From contig NZ_ATUD01000008.1 in NCBI RefSeq assembly GCF_000420025.1, forward strand, positions 62,001 to 126,000: a stretch of 64,000 nucleotides of DNA. Direction: 5' to 3'. The notes below the pieces were generated by a model. The model was not told where the DNA came from, ran no database searches, and was given only the letters and a program-made list of their open reading frames with translations. The stretch comes from Patulibacter americanus DSM 16676 (lineage in GTDB: Bacteria; Actinomycetota; Thermoleophilia; Solirubrobacterales; Solirubrobacteraceae). A program made the position numbers and the translations under genes. This document shows positions 25,920 through 34,588 of this stretch, one piece after another (the stretch's first letter is position 1; each line of letters opens with the position of its first letter).

Positions 25920-26687
25920 ATGCCCCGTATCGGCCTTCTGCATCCCGGAGCGATGGGAGCCGCCGTCGGCGCGCAGCTCGTCGCAGCGGGTCACGAAGTG
26001 CTGTGGGCAAGCCACGCACGATCGGCGTCCACAGCCGCGCGAGCCGCGCGCGCGGGTCTGGTCGACGTCGGTGACGTGGCCACTCTGGCCAGCCGAAGTG
26101 AGCTTTTGGTATCGATCTGCCCACCGGACGCGGCCCTCAGTATCGCCCGCTCGATAGCCGGCTTCGATGGGCCGTTTCTCGACGCCAACGCGGTCTCCCC
26201 CGCCACCGCCGCGCTGATCGCGCAGGCGGTGGGCACCCGGATCACGGACGGCGGGATCATCGGCCCACCCCCGCAGCATGCGGGTACCCGCTTGTACCTC
26301 TCAGGCCACCAGGCCGAGCGTTTTGTAGACCTCTTCGCCGGAACCGCCATCGAGGCGCGGATCCTGCAAGACGGCGGCCCGTATGCCGCGTCGGCGCTGA
26401 AGATGGCGTTCTCGGCGTGGTCGAAAGGCAGTGCAGCGCTGCTGCTCGCCGCCGCTGCTGCAGGTAGCCGCCTTGGCGTCGGCGAAGCGCTGAACAACGA
26501 GTGGGCCCTCTCCCGCCCCGGGCTCGCAGACAGGCTCAGCGCCGCCCGCCACGACGCCCGCGAGAAAGGCTGGCGATGGGCCGGCGAGATGGACGAGATC
26601 GCGTCGATGCTCGCCGCAGTCGACCTCCCGGCGGGTTTCCACGCCGCCGCGGCCGACATCTACCGAGATCCGCCCGGCGCCACTTAG
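25920..26687 (+). CDS. NAD(P)-binding 6PGDH-like protein with DUF1932 domain
   Basis: This 255-residue protein starts with a Rossmann fold (IGLLHPGAMGAAVGAQLVAAG) and strand-2 WASHARS, then VSICPPDAAL and FLDANAVSP as in beta-hydroxyacid dehydrogenases. The C-terminal half, with ALKMAFSAWSKGSAALLLA, carries the conserved Lys and matches the DUF1932 partner domain. It probably oxidises or reduces a 3-hydroxy-acid-like substrate; the real one is unknown. Base composition around it is lower in GC than average, and it lies next to the transposase remnant, so transfer is possible. Confidence 0.87.
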   Translation: MPRIGLLHPGAMGAAVGAQLVAAGHEVLWASHARSASTAARAARAGLVDVGDVATLASRSELLVSICPPDAALSIARSIAGFDGPFLDANAVSPATAALIAQAVGTRITDGGIIGPPPQHAGTRLYLSGHQAERFVDLFAGTAIEARILQDGGPYAASALKMAFSAWSKGSAALLLAAAAAGSRLGVGEALNNEWALSRPGLADRLSAARHDAREKGWRWAGEMDEIASMLAAVDLPAGFHAAAADIYRDPPGAT

Positions 26688-27043
26688 CGCCTTCCCGCCG
26701 CTGCGCCGGACCGTGCCTTCAGACGCTCTTCGAGCAGCTGCGCGCCGCGCGGATCATCCCCTGAGCGCGCCGACACCAACGCCAGCCCACGAACGGCCGG
26801 AGTCCTCCGGGCGCCAGGCAGGCAGAGGGCCTATGCCCAGGCGAGGGACCCCCGAGAGGCGACCGTCGCACGTCACCTTCGGGACGGGAGTTCCAAAGCC
26901 ACGTTTGCCACATGCCTGCCGTGGTGAAACAGGGAGCACGAACCGTCGACCGCCGCTCGGCTGAGCGGAGGTCGCGGTAGGCGGGCGAGACGTTGCCGAC
27001 GGCGCGTCACGACGTTCCACCGCGCCCGAACCAACGACTCGAG
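26688..27043. other. Intergenic region without a gene, with one stem-loop
   Basis: These 356 bases hold no convincing gene. A short plus-strand trace, CLQTLFEQLRAARIIP, ends at 26764 and may be a relic. At 26948-26973 GACC-CCGCTC pairs with GAGCGG-GGTC around GGCT with one internal mismatch; this stem-loop would lie in the leader of the sugar porter gene. Confidence 0.4.
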
Positions 27044-28582
27044 ATGAACGCCATGCCACAGGACGACGACGACATCCCCCAGCCGCAGGGCGCCGCGGAG
27101 GTGACGCCGTTCCTCGTGCTCGTCGCCGCCATCTCCGCCATCGGTGGCCTGCTGTACGGCTACGACACGGGGATCATCTCCGGCGCGCTGCTGCAGATCA
27201 CGGACGACTTCGGCATCGAGTCCCAGTGGGAATCGGTCATCGCCGCGAGCATCCTCGCCGGCGCCGTCATCGGAGCGCTCCTGTGCAGCTACCTCTCGGA
27301 GAAGTTCGGCCGCAAGAAGACGATCGTCCTCGTGGCCACCACCTTCGCGCTCGGCGCGCTCGCCAGCGCGGTCTCCCCCAGCCCCACCACGCTCTCCCTC
27401 AGCCGCGTGCTCCTCGGCTTCGCCGTCGGCGGCGGCACCCAGGTCATCCCGATGTACGTCGCAGAGCTCGCGCCCCCCGCGCACCGCGGCCGGCTCGTGC
27501 TCATGTTCCAGGTGGCCATTGGCGTCGGCATCGTCATCGCCACCATCGTCGGCGCGACCGAGATGGTGGACTGGCGCGTCGCCATCGGGGCGGCTGCCGT
27601 CCCGGCCGTGATGATGCTGCTGGCCATGCTGCGGATGCCCGAGAGCCCGCGGTGGCTGTTCAAGCAGGATCGCCGCGACGAGGCCACGGCGGTGCTGAAG
27701 CGCATCCGCCCCCAGGGCGTCGACGTCGAGCCCGAAGTGACGATGATCTGCAAGCTCGAGCGCAAGGAGCGCTCGGCCAAGACGCGCGGCTGGAGCGGGC
27801 TCAAGGAGCCGTGGGTGCGCCCCGCGCTGGTCGTCGGCTGCGGCGTCGCGATGTTCACCCAGCTCAGCGGCATCGAGCTGATCGTGTACTACGCGCCGAC
27901 GCTCCTCACCGACAACGGCTTCAGCGACACCGCCGCACTGCGGGTGAGCGTCGCGCTCGGCGTCACCTACCTCGTCTCCCAGCTCATCGGCCTGGCCATC
28001 ATCGACAAGGTCGGTCGCCGGAAGATGACGCTGGTCACGCTGCCCGGGGCGGCCGGGTTCCTCTTCCTCGTCGGCGCCCTCTTCACGTTCGGCCTCGACG
28101 ACATGACGTGGGCGATCGTCGCCGGCCTGATCATCTTCATGGCCTTCACCGCGGGCGGCCTGCAGCTCATGGGGTGGCTGACCGGCTCGGAGATCTACCC
28201 CCTCGCGGTGCGCGGGCACGGCACCGCCGTCCAGGCGGCGACCCTCTGGGGTACGAACCTCATCATCAGCGTCTCGCTGCTCACGATCGTCGACGCCCTC
28301 GGCGTCGGCCCGACGCTGTGGATCTACGCGGGCTTCAACGTCGCTGCGTTCATCTTCGTCTACAAGCTCATGCCCGACCTCACCGGGCGCAGCCTCGAGC
28401 AGATCGAGGACGCGCTGCATCGCGGCCGGTTCCGTCCGGACACCTTCCCTGCGCGACGCGACGAGGAGGCCGACTCCTCCATGAGCGCACGGGAGCCGCA
28501 GGTGGCCGGGCGCACTGGGCGGCTCTCTAGGGACGAGGCGGACGCGGCCGAGCAGGAGCACCCCCCGAAGTCCCTGACGTAG
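27044..28582 (+). CDS. Sugar porter (MFS, GalP/XylE-like)
   Basis: This 512-residue protein has twelve membrane helices with the sugar-porter signatures: GGLLYGYDTGIISGAL in helix 1, the loop EKFGRKKTIV, GGGTQVIPMYVAELAP, PESPRWLFK after helix 6, QLSGIELIVYYAPTLL in helix 7, DKVGRRKM in loop 8-9 and TGRSLEQIED at the end. It should import a sugar or polyol with protons. The C-terminal 50 residues are charged and unconserved. In-frame ATG codons lie at 27044 and 27053 without a clear ribosome binding site; I took the first. No sugar kinase or regulator is adjacent. Confidence 0.9.
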   Translation: MNAMPQDDDDIPQPQGAAEVTPFLVLVAAISAIGGLLYGYDTGIISGALLQITDDFGIESQWESVIAASILAGAVIGALLCSYLSEKFGRKKTIVLVATTFALGALASAVSPSPTTLSLSRVLLGFAVGGGTQVIPMYVAELAPPAHRGRLVLMFQVAIGVGIVIATIVGATEMVDWRVAIGAAAVPAVMMLLAMLRMPESPRWLFKQDRRDEATAVLKRIRPQGVDVEPEVTMICKLERKERSAKTRGWSGLKEPWVRPALVVGCGVAMFTQLSGIELIVYYAPTLLTDNGFSDTAALRVSVALGVTYLVSQLIGLAIIDKVGRRKMTLVTLPGAAGFLFLVGALFTFGLDDMTWAIVAGLIIFMAFTAGGLQLMGWLTGSEIYPLAVRGHGTAVQAATLWGTNLIISVSLLTIVDALGVGPTLWIYAGFNVAAFIFVYKLMPDLTGRSLEQIEDALHRGRFRPDTFPARRDEEADSSMSAREPQVAGRTGRLSRDEADAAEQEHPPKSLT

Positions 28583-28653
28583 GCGCGCCGGGCGGCGTCG
28601 ATCCACGTCGCTGTCCCCCGGCTCGACCGATCGGTGGACCTCAGAGACGGCTG

Positions 28654-29205
28654 CTAGCCGGGACGCCCGCCCAAGACGCGGTACGTGGTCTGGACCATCC
28701 CGCCGTCGAGAACCGCGGTGCGGACGTGCTCGAGGGGCACGTCGCCGCCGAGCGGCCCGAACAGTGAGGGCCCGTCGCCGATGAGCACGGGTACTTGGGA
28801 GAGCGTGAGCTCGTCGACGAGTCCGGAGGCGAGAAACCAGCGGATGGTCTCGCCACCGTCGACGTAGACGCGCCGGTGGCCGCCCCGCTGCAGTGCGTCG
28901 ACGGCCGCCTCGGCGGAGCGATGCACGGTGATCCGGGAATCTGCGTCCGCTGCAAGGGTCGTGCTGATCACGTGCATCGGCCGATCGAGGTAGGGCCAAT
29001 GCTCGTCGGAGGCAATGGCCTCGTAGGTCCTCCGGCCCATCACCACCGCGTCGACGGACTCCACGAACGGCGTGAAGCCTGCGTCCCCGGCGGCGGCGCC
29101 GCGGCTGGTCAGCCAGTCGAGGTCGCCATCGGGCCTGGCGATGCGGCCGTCGACGCTCAGACCGAGGAAGACGGCGGCGCTGAGGGATCGCTGCGATGCG
29201 GTCAC
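28654..29205 (-). CDS. Dihydrofolate reductase-like (RibD C-terminal fold) protein
   Basis: This 183-residue protein is the third member of this group in the window: VFLGLSVDGRIARPDGDLDW, VVMGRRTYEAI, MHVISTTLA, VYVDGGETIRWFL and VDELTLSQVPVLIGDGPSLF. It resembles the YwjB/YyaP branch more than the other two copies do. It starts at a GTG with GAGAGGA upstream. It lies 79 bases after the alpha/beta hydrolase on the same strand and could be cotranscribed with it under MarR control. Confidence 0.86.
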   Translation of the reverse strand: MTASQRSLSAAVFLGLSVDGRIARPDGDLDWLTSRGAAAGDAGFTPFVESVDAVVMGRRTYEAIASDEHWPYLDRPMHVISTTLAADADSRITVHRSAEAAVDALQRGGHRRVYVDGGETIRWFLASGLVDELTLSQVPVLIGDGPSLFGPLGGDVPLEHVRTAVLDGGMVQTTYRVLGGRPG

Positions 29206-29284
29206 GGGACCGATCCTCTCAGCAGCGACCGGCAGTGCTCAAGCCGAAGCCGACGGGCGCTGCAGCGCTTCGGTCGTCTCACGT

Positions 29285-30175
29285 TCAACGGCACCGGTCG
29301 ACGCGGTCGACGAAGTCGCCGACCGCGGTGGCGAAGGCGGCGGGCGCCTCCTGCGCGACGAAATGCCCGACGTCCGGGATCGTGACCGCGGTGACGTCGT
29401 CGGCGACCTGGCGCATCGTCTGCTCGGTGAACGGGGCGTACATGCCGTCGACGGCAAGCACGGGAACGGTCAGCGGCCGCGACTCGGCCAGCGCCCGCAT
29501 CCGGTCGCCGCCGGTCAGGGAGGAACGGTAGAGCTCCTCGGTGCCGCGCCAGCCGCCCGGCCGCGCGTAGGTGCGGGCGAACTCGTCGAGGTCGGCCTCG
29601 GTGACCCCGCCCGGCACCGTCGTCATCGCCGCGACGGCCCAGTCGAGCATCACGCGCTCACGGCCGGCCAGGAACAGCTCCGCGATCCCCGGGGCGGCCA
29701 GGAATCCCACGTGCCAGGAGCCGCCGTTCCGCACGTCGGCCAGCATCTCCCAGCCGTACCCCGGAAGCGTGGTCTCCACGCCGGTGAAGCTGAGGACGTC
29801 GCCGGGGTGCGAGGCCGCGAACGCGAAGACCGCCCCACCGCTGATGTCCTGGCAGGTCACGTGCACGGGCCCGACGCCGAGGTGGGCGACCAGCCGGTGC
29901 AGGTCCTCCGCCATGGTGGCCACGTCGTGGTCGCCGTCGGCGATGCCGGAGTCGCCGAAGCCGCGCAGGTCGACGGCGAACACCCGGTGGTTGGCGGCGA
30001 GCAGCGGGATGACGTCGCGGAAGGCCCACCAGGACTCCGGCCACCCGTGCACCAGCAGGATCGGGGAGCCGGTGTCGCCCGCCGAGACGTAGTGCAACGT
30101 GGTGCCGTTGACCTCGGCGGTGTGGTGCGTGACGCCCGCCACGGCGGGCGAGGCGGTCACGAAAGAGCTGGGCAT
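29285..30175 (-). CDS. Alpha/beta hydrolase, epoxide hydrolase-like
   Basis: This 296-residue enzyme has the oxyanion motif VHGWPESWWAFRDVIP, the FAVDLRGFGDS strand, the nucleophile elbow TCQDISGG, where an Asp (D110) replaces the usual Ser, and the catalytic His in DVGHFVAQEAP. An Asp nucleophile with HGWP is typical of epoxide hydrolases and haloalkane dehalogenases; the substrate is unknown. The frame extends to 30235, but the ATG at 30175 lies downstream of a near-consensus promoter whose transcript would not contain the earlier codons. It is divergent from marR and is very probably repressed by it. Confidence 0.9.
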   Translation of the reverse strand: MPSSFVTASPAVAGVTHHTAEVNGTTLHYVSAGDTGSPILLVHGWPESWWAFRDVIPLLAANHRVFAVDLRGFGDSGIADGDHDVATMAEDLHRLVAHLGVGPVHVTCQDISGGAVFAFAASHPGDVLSFTGVETTLPGYGWEMLADVRNGGSWHVGFLAAPGIAELFLAGRERVMLDWAVAAMTTVPGGVTEADLDEFARTYARPGGWRGTEELYRSSLTGGDRMRALAESRPLTVPVLAVDGMYAPFTEQTMRQVADDVTAVTIPDVGHFVAQEAPAAFATAVGDFVDRVDRCR

Positions 30176-30193
30176 GCGATGGGTCCCGAGATA

Positions 30194-30208
30194 GACAACG
30201 AGGTTGCC
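30194..30208. promoter_or_regulatory. MarR operator candidate, distal copy
   Basis: GACAACGAGGTTGCC is an imperfect copy of the palindrome at 30218, 24 bases away. It covers the expected transcription start of the hydrolase gene. Confidence 0.65.
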
Positions 30209-30211
30209 TTC

Positions 30212-30240
30212 AGTATTGACAACCCGGTTGTCCATGTCAA
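30212..30240 (-). promoter_or_regulatory. Promoter of the hydrolase gene
   Basis: On the minus strand TTGACA (30235-30240) and AATACT (30212-30217) are separated by exactly 17 bases. It is the best sigma-70-type promoter in the window. The spacer is occupied by the MarR palindrome. Confidence 0.8.
30218..30232. promoter_or_regulatory. MarR operator, perfect palindrome
   Basis: GACAACC-C-GGTTGTC has perfect seven-base arms. It fills the -35/-10 spacer of the hydrolase promoter and overlaps the TTGTCC -35 region of marR, so one bound dimer would shut both genes. Confidence 0.8.
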
Positions 30241-30249
30241 GCGACGATC

Positions 30250-30255
30250 TAGACT
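30250..30255 (+). promoter_or_regulatory. -10 element, leaderless start of marR
   Basis: TAGACT, six bases, then ATG; a TTGTCC hexamer stands 16 bases upstream inside the operator. Confidence 0.6.
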
Positions 30256-30261
30256 GCGGTC

Positions 30262-30738
30262 ATGTCCTCAGGATCCGGCGCCGATCTCGCCCTGCTGCTC
30301 CTGGGCAGCTACCGCAATCTGGTGGACGAGGTGGTCCGGGAGCTGGCGACCCGGGGGTACCCCGACGCCCGGCCGTCGCACGAGTACGCGATCCGGGCCA
30401 TCCGAGCCGGCTCCGACAGCGCGTCGGACCTGGCCCGCAGGCTCGCCATCACCAAGCAGGCCGCGGCCAAGACGATCGCCGCGCTCGTCGAACGCGGGTA
30501 CGTCACCACCGAGACCGACCCCGCCGACAGCCGCCGCAAGACCATTCGGATCACCGATCACGGGCTCGGGCTGCTCGCCGAGGGCACGGCGATCTTCGAC
30601 GAGGTGCGCGCCCGCTGGGAGGTGCGTCTGGGCGCCGCCGAGCTCGCCAAGCTGGAAACGCAGCTCGCCCAGTTCGTCTGCGACTCCCCCATCAACCTCG
30701 ACGCTCCGGGCTGGGCGGCGGGACAGGAACTGCGCTAG
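30262..30738 (+). CDS. MarR family repressor
   Basis: This 158-residue winged-helix protein has LARRLAITKQAAAKTIAALVERGYV and TTETDPADSRRKTIRITDHG, the recognition helix and wing of MarR proteins. MarR repressors usually release DNA on binding phenolic or other small ligands. It is divergent from the alpha/beta hydrolase; the operator pair between them is one of the clearest in the window. It is convergent with the glutaminase gene, with a stem-loop between the two. Confidence 0.9.
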   Translation: MSSGSGADLALLLLGSYRNLVDEVVRELATRGYPDARPSHEYAIRAIRAGSDSASDLARRLAITKQAAAKTIAALVERGYVTTETDPADSRRKTIRITDHGLGLLAEGTAIFDEVRARWEVRLGAAELAKLETQLAQFVCDSPINLDAPGWAAGQELR

Positions 30739-30776
30739 CGGTCAGCCGAGGGTTTCGCGACCGGTCGCCCGATGTT

Positions 30777-30800
30777 GTCGTCCCACACCCGAGGGACGAC
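30777..30800. terminator. Stem-loop between marR and glutaminase genes
   Basis: GTCGTCCC and GGGACGAC form a perfect eight-base stem with an eight-base loop between two convergent genes. Confidence 0.55.
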
Positions 30801-30811
30801 GCCGCGCCCTC

Positions 30812-32098
30812 TCAGCCGCGTACGGCGCTGGCGACATCAGGGAACGATGCGGGCACGTAACCGCCGTGCGCCTGTTCGCCACGCACGAGCTCGCCCGTGC
30901 CCGTCTCGGCGCTGCCCAGCACGCCCCACGGGTCCACGATTCGCACGTCGTGGCCGTCGAGGCGGAGGCGGCGGATGCCCTCGAGGAGTATGCGCCTGGC
31001 GATGTCGTTGGCGCGGTGCACCCGGTCGAGGTCGACGACGACGGGGGTCTCCCCCGCGGGCTCCGCTGCGAACTCTCGCAGGACGCGCTCGGCCTCGACG
31101 AAGTGGAGATCGCCCACGATCTCGTGCACCGCGATGCCGTCCACCTCCCGCCTGCGCGACACGGAGTGCGCGGACTCCGTCGACGCCATGAGGTGCAGGC
31201 CCATGTCGTGGTTCATGCGTTCGAAGATGCGCCTCCCCCGCGTGCTGTTCCCGTGAGCGTCGAGACGCGGAGAGAACGCGGCGATGCCGACCTGGCCGGG
31301 GAGCACGCCCATGAGACCACCGGCGACGCCGCTCTTGGCCGGGATGCCGACCGAGGCCAGCCAGTCGCCCGCGGAGTTGTACATGCCGCACGTCGCCATG
31401 ACGCTGAGCACCTGCCGGTTGACGGCAGGCTCGAGCACCTGGTCGCGGTCGGGCGTCCTTCCGCCCGCGGCGAGCACCGACGCCATCCGCGCGAGGTCGC
31501 TGACCGTCACCGAGACCGAGCATTGCCGGGTGTAGCCGCGCACGGTGTCGGCGGGGTCGCAGTCGAGCGTGCCGACCGAGCGAATCATGTAGGCCAGCGC
31601 CATGTTGCGGTCGGCGGCGGAGAGCTCGGACTCGAAGACGTCCTCGGCGATCGACAGCCGACGGCCCGCAAGGCGACTGTAGAAGTCGACGATGCGCTCG
31701 ACGCGCGCATCGGCGTCGTCGCCGTGCACGAGCGCGTGTGCGGCGATCGCGCCCGCGTTGATCATCGGGTTCCTCGGCCGGCCGGTGTCGGGGTCCAGCG
31801 AGATCTCGTTGAACGCGTCGCCGGACGGCTCGACGTCGATGTGTTCGAGCACGGCGCCGAGGCCCTGGTCCGCGATGGCCAGTGCATACGTGAACGGCTT
31901 CGAGATCGACTGGATCGTGAACTCCGCATCGGCGGCCTCGCCCGCCACGTACACCTCACCGTCGAGTGTCGCCATCGCGACGGCGAGCCTGTCCGGGTCG
32001 GCGTTCGCGAGCTCGGGGATGTACGAGGCGACCTCGCCGCCATCCTCACCCAGGGACTCCAGGAGCAACTCGAGGTAGTCGGCTATGGGCGTCTGCAT
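30812..32098 (-). CDS. glsA: Glutaminase A with C-terminal STAS domain
   Basis: This 428-residue enzyme hydrolyses glutamine to glutamate and ammonia. The serine-dependent glutaminase core is clear: QSISKPFTYALA with the S64-x-x-K67 catalytic pair, NPMINAGAIAAHAL, the catalytic Tyr region RGYTRQCSVSV, and SGVAGGLMGVLPGQVGIAAFSP. From about residue 325 a STAS-like domain follows (GIAVHEIVGDLHF, VVVDLDRVHRAN, VRIVDPWGVLG), as in many long glutaminases. Earlier in-frame starts up to 32278 would add an Arg-rich stretch and were rejected. It may take part in acid resistance by releasing ammonia (inference). Confidence 0.93.
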   Translation of the reverse strand: MQTPIADYLELLLESLGEDGGEVASYIPELANADPDRLAVAMATLDGEVYVAGEAADAEFTIQSISKPFTYALAIADQGLGAVLEHIDVEPSGDAFNEISLDPDTGRPRNPMINAGAIAAHALVHGDDADARVERIVDFYSRLAGRRLSIAEDVFESELSAADRNMALAYMIRSVGTLDCDPADTVRGYTRQCSVSVTVSDLARMASVLAAGGRTPDRDQVLEPAVNRQVLSVMATCGMYNSAGDWLASVGIPAKSGVAGGLMGVLPGQVGIAAFSPRLDAHGNSTRGRRIFERMNHDMGLHLMASTESAHSVSRRREVDGIAVHEIVGDLHFVEAERVLREFAAEPAGETPVVVDLDRVHRANDIARRILLEGIRRLRLDGHDVRIVDPWGVLGSAETGTGELVRGEQAHGGYVPASFPDVASAVRG

Positions 32099-32276
32099 CC
32101 GGCTGATGCTTCCATACGAAGACGCGACCGCCCGCCGCAAGTCGGCCCGGAGCCGGCGCCTCAGCAGGCGACGAGCGAGCCATCTGACGGCCGCCCGGGT
32201 CGATGTGACAGGTGCATGCGCTCCGGTGACAACCGGGCCCTGTTGGGCGGCTCGGTCGACCACCAAGGTGTCGTCC

Positions 32277-33191
32277 ATGAAGACGAACGACAGGGCGATC
32301 GAGGTCGAGGGGCTCCGCGCGACCTACGGCAAGCACGTGGCGGTCGACGGCGTGGACCTGACGGTGCACCGCGGCGAGCTCGTGGCGCTGCTCGGGACCA
32401 ACGGCGCCGGCAAGACGACCACGATGGAGACCATCGAGGGGCACCGGGAGGCCCAGGGCGGCACCGTGCGGGTCCTCGGGCACGACCCGTGGAAGGACCG
32501 GGGCGAGATCCGCCCGCGGATGGGGATCATGCTCCAGTCCAGCGGCTTCGCCGGCGAGCTGACCGTCCGCGAGACCGCGAAGCTGTGGGCGAAGCTGCGC
32601 TCCCGGGCCGGCGATCCGGACGACGCGCTCGAGCGCCTGGACCTCGCGCACCGCCTCGACGTGCGGGTCAAGCAGCTGTCCGGCGGTGAGCAGCGCCGCC
32701 TGGACATGGCGACCGCGCTGCTCGGCGACCCCGACGTGCTGTTCCTCGACGAGCCGTCCACAGGGCTCGACCCGCAGTCCCGACGCCGGACGTGGGACGT
32801 CATCGCCGACCTCGTGACGGGCGGCACCGCCGTCCTCATGACGACGCACTACATGGAGGAGGCGGAGAAGCTGGCCGACCGGATCGCGATCCTCGACGGC
32901 GGGCGGATCGCGCGCACCGGCACGATGGCCGAGCTCGTGGCCGGGCTGAACGGCACGATCTCGTTCGCTCTCCCGGACGACCTCGATCCGCGCACCCCTC
33001 CGCCGGACCTCCCCGACCTGGCCGGCTCGGTCGAGCGGGCGCGCGACGGCGTGGTCGTCATAACGACGGACCAGCTGCAGCGCGACCTGTCGGTCGTGCT
33101 CGGCTGGGCGGCCGACCGCGATCTGACGCTCGAGCGGCTGCACGCCTCGGAGAGCTCGCTGGACGACGTCTTCGCCGGGGTGCAGGCATGA
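32277..33191 (+). CDS. ABC transporter ATP-binding protein (drug/antibiotic type)
   Basis: This 304-residue ATPase has Walker A as LLGTNGAGKTTTMETIEG, the Q-loop MLQSSGFAGELTV, the signature LSGGEQRRLDMATALLG, Walker B as VLFLDEPSTGLDP and the switch His in TTHYMEEAE. The last 80 residues (SESSLDDVFAGVQA) match the DrrA-like C-terminal extension. It pairs with the ABC-2 permease that overlaps it by four bases. AAGGTG precedes the ATG. It is divergent from the glutaminase gene. Confidence 0.93.
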   Translation: MKTNDRAIEVEGLRATYGKHVAVDGVDLTVHRGELVALLGTNGAGKTTTMETIEGHREAQGGTVRVLGHDPWKDRGEIRPRMGIMLQSSGFAGELTVRETAKLWAKLRSRAGDPDDALERLDLAHRLDVRVKQLSGGEQRRLDMATALLGDPDVLFLDEPSTGLDPQSRRRTWDVIADLVTGGTAVLMTTHYMEEAEKLADRIAILDGGRIARTGTMAELVAGLNGTISFALPDDLDPRTPPPDLPDLAGSVERARDGVVVITTDQLQRDLSVVLGWAADRDLTLERLHASESSLDDVFAGVQA

Positions 33192-34003
33192 GCACCCCGA
33201 CCACCACCTCCGCGCCCTCCCCCGGCCCGACGACGAACGAGGACCCCACCATGAAGCGCTCCCCGAGCACGAAGAACGCGTCGACGACCCGCGCCGTCCT
33301 GGCGCTCGCCGCCAGCGAGGTGCGGCTCCTGGTGCGCAACCGGCTGGTCGCCGTGACCGCGCTGGTCATCCCGCTGATCACCGCGGCGGGCTACGGCGCC
33401 TCGGGCCTCCGCTACGGCGACGGCTGGGGCGGCACCGTCGCGTTCATGATCCTCACGATGCTGCTCCTGACCGTGTACATCGCGGCCACGACCGCTGTGG
33501 CGGCCCGGCGCAGCGGCCTGGTCCTCAAGCGCCTGCGCTCCGGCGAGACGCCGGAGTGGGCGATCCTGGTGGGGATGCTGTTGCCGACGGTCGGCCTCGC
33601 GGTGATCCAGTCGGTCCTGATCGCCGGGATGTTCCTCGCCTACGGCGCCGACCTCCCGGAGAACCCGCCCATCGTGCTCGGCGCGGCGGTGGGCGGGGCC
33701 GTGCTCTGTGCCGCGTTCGCGCTGGCCACCACGCGCGTCACCGCCACGCCCGAGATGGCGCAGGTGACGACGATGCCGTTCTTCTTCGCGGCGCTCGCCG
33801 GTGCCTTCTGGATCACCTCGAAGCCCATCGACGAGGCGACCACGCTGATGCTCGTCAACCCGGGCGGCGCCGTCATGCACCTCGTCCAGGGCGGCTGGGA
33901 CGGCGGCGGCGACATGCTCGTCGCGGCGGCGGCCCTCGTCTCCTGGACCGGCCTCGCCTACGAGATCGCCAAGCGGACCTTCACCTGGGAGCCCCGGAGC
34001 TAG
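33188..34003 (+). CDS. ABC-2 type transporter permease
   Basis: This 271-residue membrane protein begins with a 35-residue polar tail (Thr/Pro/Ser rich) and then six hydrophobic helices, including LVAVTALVIPLITAAGYGASG and VTTMPFFFAALAGAFW, typical of ABC-2 permeases. LVLKRLRSGETPEWAILVG is the conserved coupling-loop sequence between helices 2 and 3. The start overlaps the ATPase stop as ATGA. Together the two should form a small exporter; the cargo is unknown. Confidence 0.88.
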   Translation: MSTPTTTSAPSPGPTTNEDPTMKRSPSTKNASTTRAVLALAASEVRLLVRNRLVAVTALVIPLITAAGYGASGLRYGDGWGGTVAFMILTMLLLTVYIAATTAVAARRSGLVLKRLRSGETPEWAILVGMLLPTVGLAVIQSVLIAGMFLAYGADLPENPPIVLGAAVGGAVLCAAFALATTRVTATPEMAQVTTMPFFFAALAGAFWITSKPIDEATTLMLVNPGGAVMHLVQGGWDGGGDMLVAAAALVSWTGLAYEIAKRTFTWEPRS

Positions 34004-34096
34004 CGGCCCGGGCCCGCGGGTCGGCGTCGCGCGCGCCGGCCCGTGGGCCGTGACGCGCCCGACCGATCCACGTCCCGACCGCCCGAGGTGACCCCC

Positions 34097-34588
34097 ATGG
34101 CCCCCGCCGCCCCCCTCCCGAACACGACGTCCCTCTCCCCCGCGGCCACCGAGTCGCAGCGCCCGCAGGCTCCCCAGCCCGTCCGGACGCTCCTCGTGCT
34201 GGGGGGCATCGGCCTCGCTCCGCCGGCCTTGACGGAAGCGCTGGAGCACGACGGGGAGGTGGTCGTCGTCGGCACGACGACGAGCCCCGTCCAGGCGATC
34301 GAGCTGGCGCAGACGCTGCAGCCCGACGTCGTCCTCGTCGACCAGCTGCTCGGGCTCGCCAGCGGCACCATCGTCGCGCGGCACATCCACGGCGACGTCG
34401 AACACACCGAGATCGTGCTGCGCACCCCGTGGCCCGACGCGGACCGCCACGACGCCGAGCGCGCCGGCGTGTTCGCGACCGTCGACGTCGCCGACCCGGC
34501 CGCGGTGGTCGCAACGACGATCGCGGCGGCCGGCCGGGAAGCCCGCCGGGCCGCGCAGTCCGCGGCCGGACCCCGCAGGATGAGCTAG
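34097..34588 (+). CDS. Orphan, degenerate response-regulator receiver domain
   Basis: This 163-residue protein has a polar N-terminal tail of about 28 residues and then a CheY-like fold: VRTLLVLGGIGLAPPALTEAL, VVVVGTTTSPVQAIELAQTLQPDVVLVDQLLGLASG with D82 at the phosphoacceptor position, and IVLRTPWPDADRH. The acidic pair of the first strand is replaced by GG, and no Lys is seen at the fifth strand, so normal phosphorylation is doubtful. There is no output domain. It lies 93 bases after the ABC permease and may belong to that operon. GAGGTG precedes the ATG. Confidence 0.7.
   Translation: MAPAAPLPNTTSLSPAATESQRPQAPQPVRTLLVLGGIGLAPPALTEALEHDGEVVVVGTTTSPVQAIELAQTLQPDVVLVDQLLGLASGTIVARHIHGDVEHTEIVLRTPWPDADRHDAERAGVFATVDVADPAAVVATTIAAAGREARRAAQSAAGPRRMS

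Noticed and set aside
26501..26764. Plus-strand frame ending in CLQTLFEQLRAARIIP
   Set aside because: Most of it overlaps the 6PGDH-like gene in another frame; the free tail is too short to support a gene.
29072..32689. A 1205-codon open frame on the plus strand
   Set aside because: It runs antisense to the hydrolase and glutaminase genes and out of frame through marR, and shows no domain.
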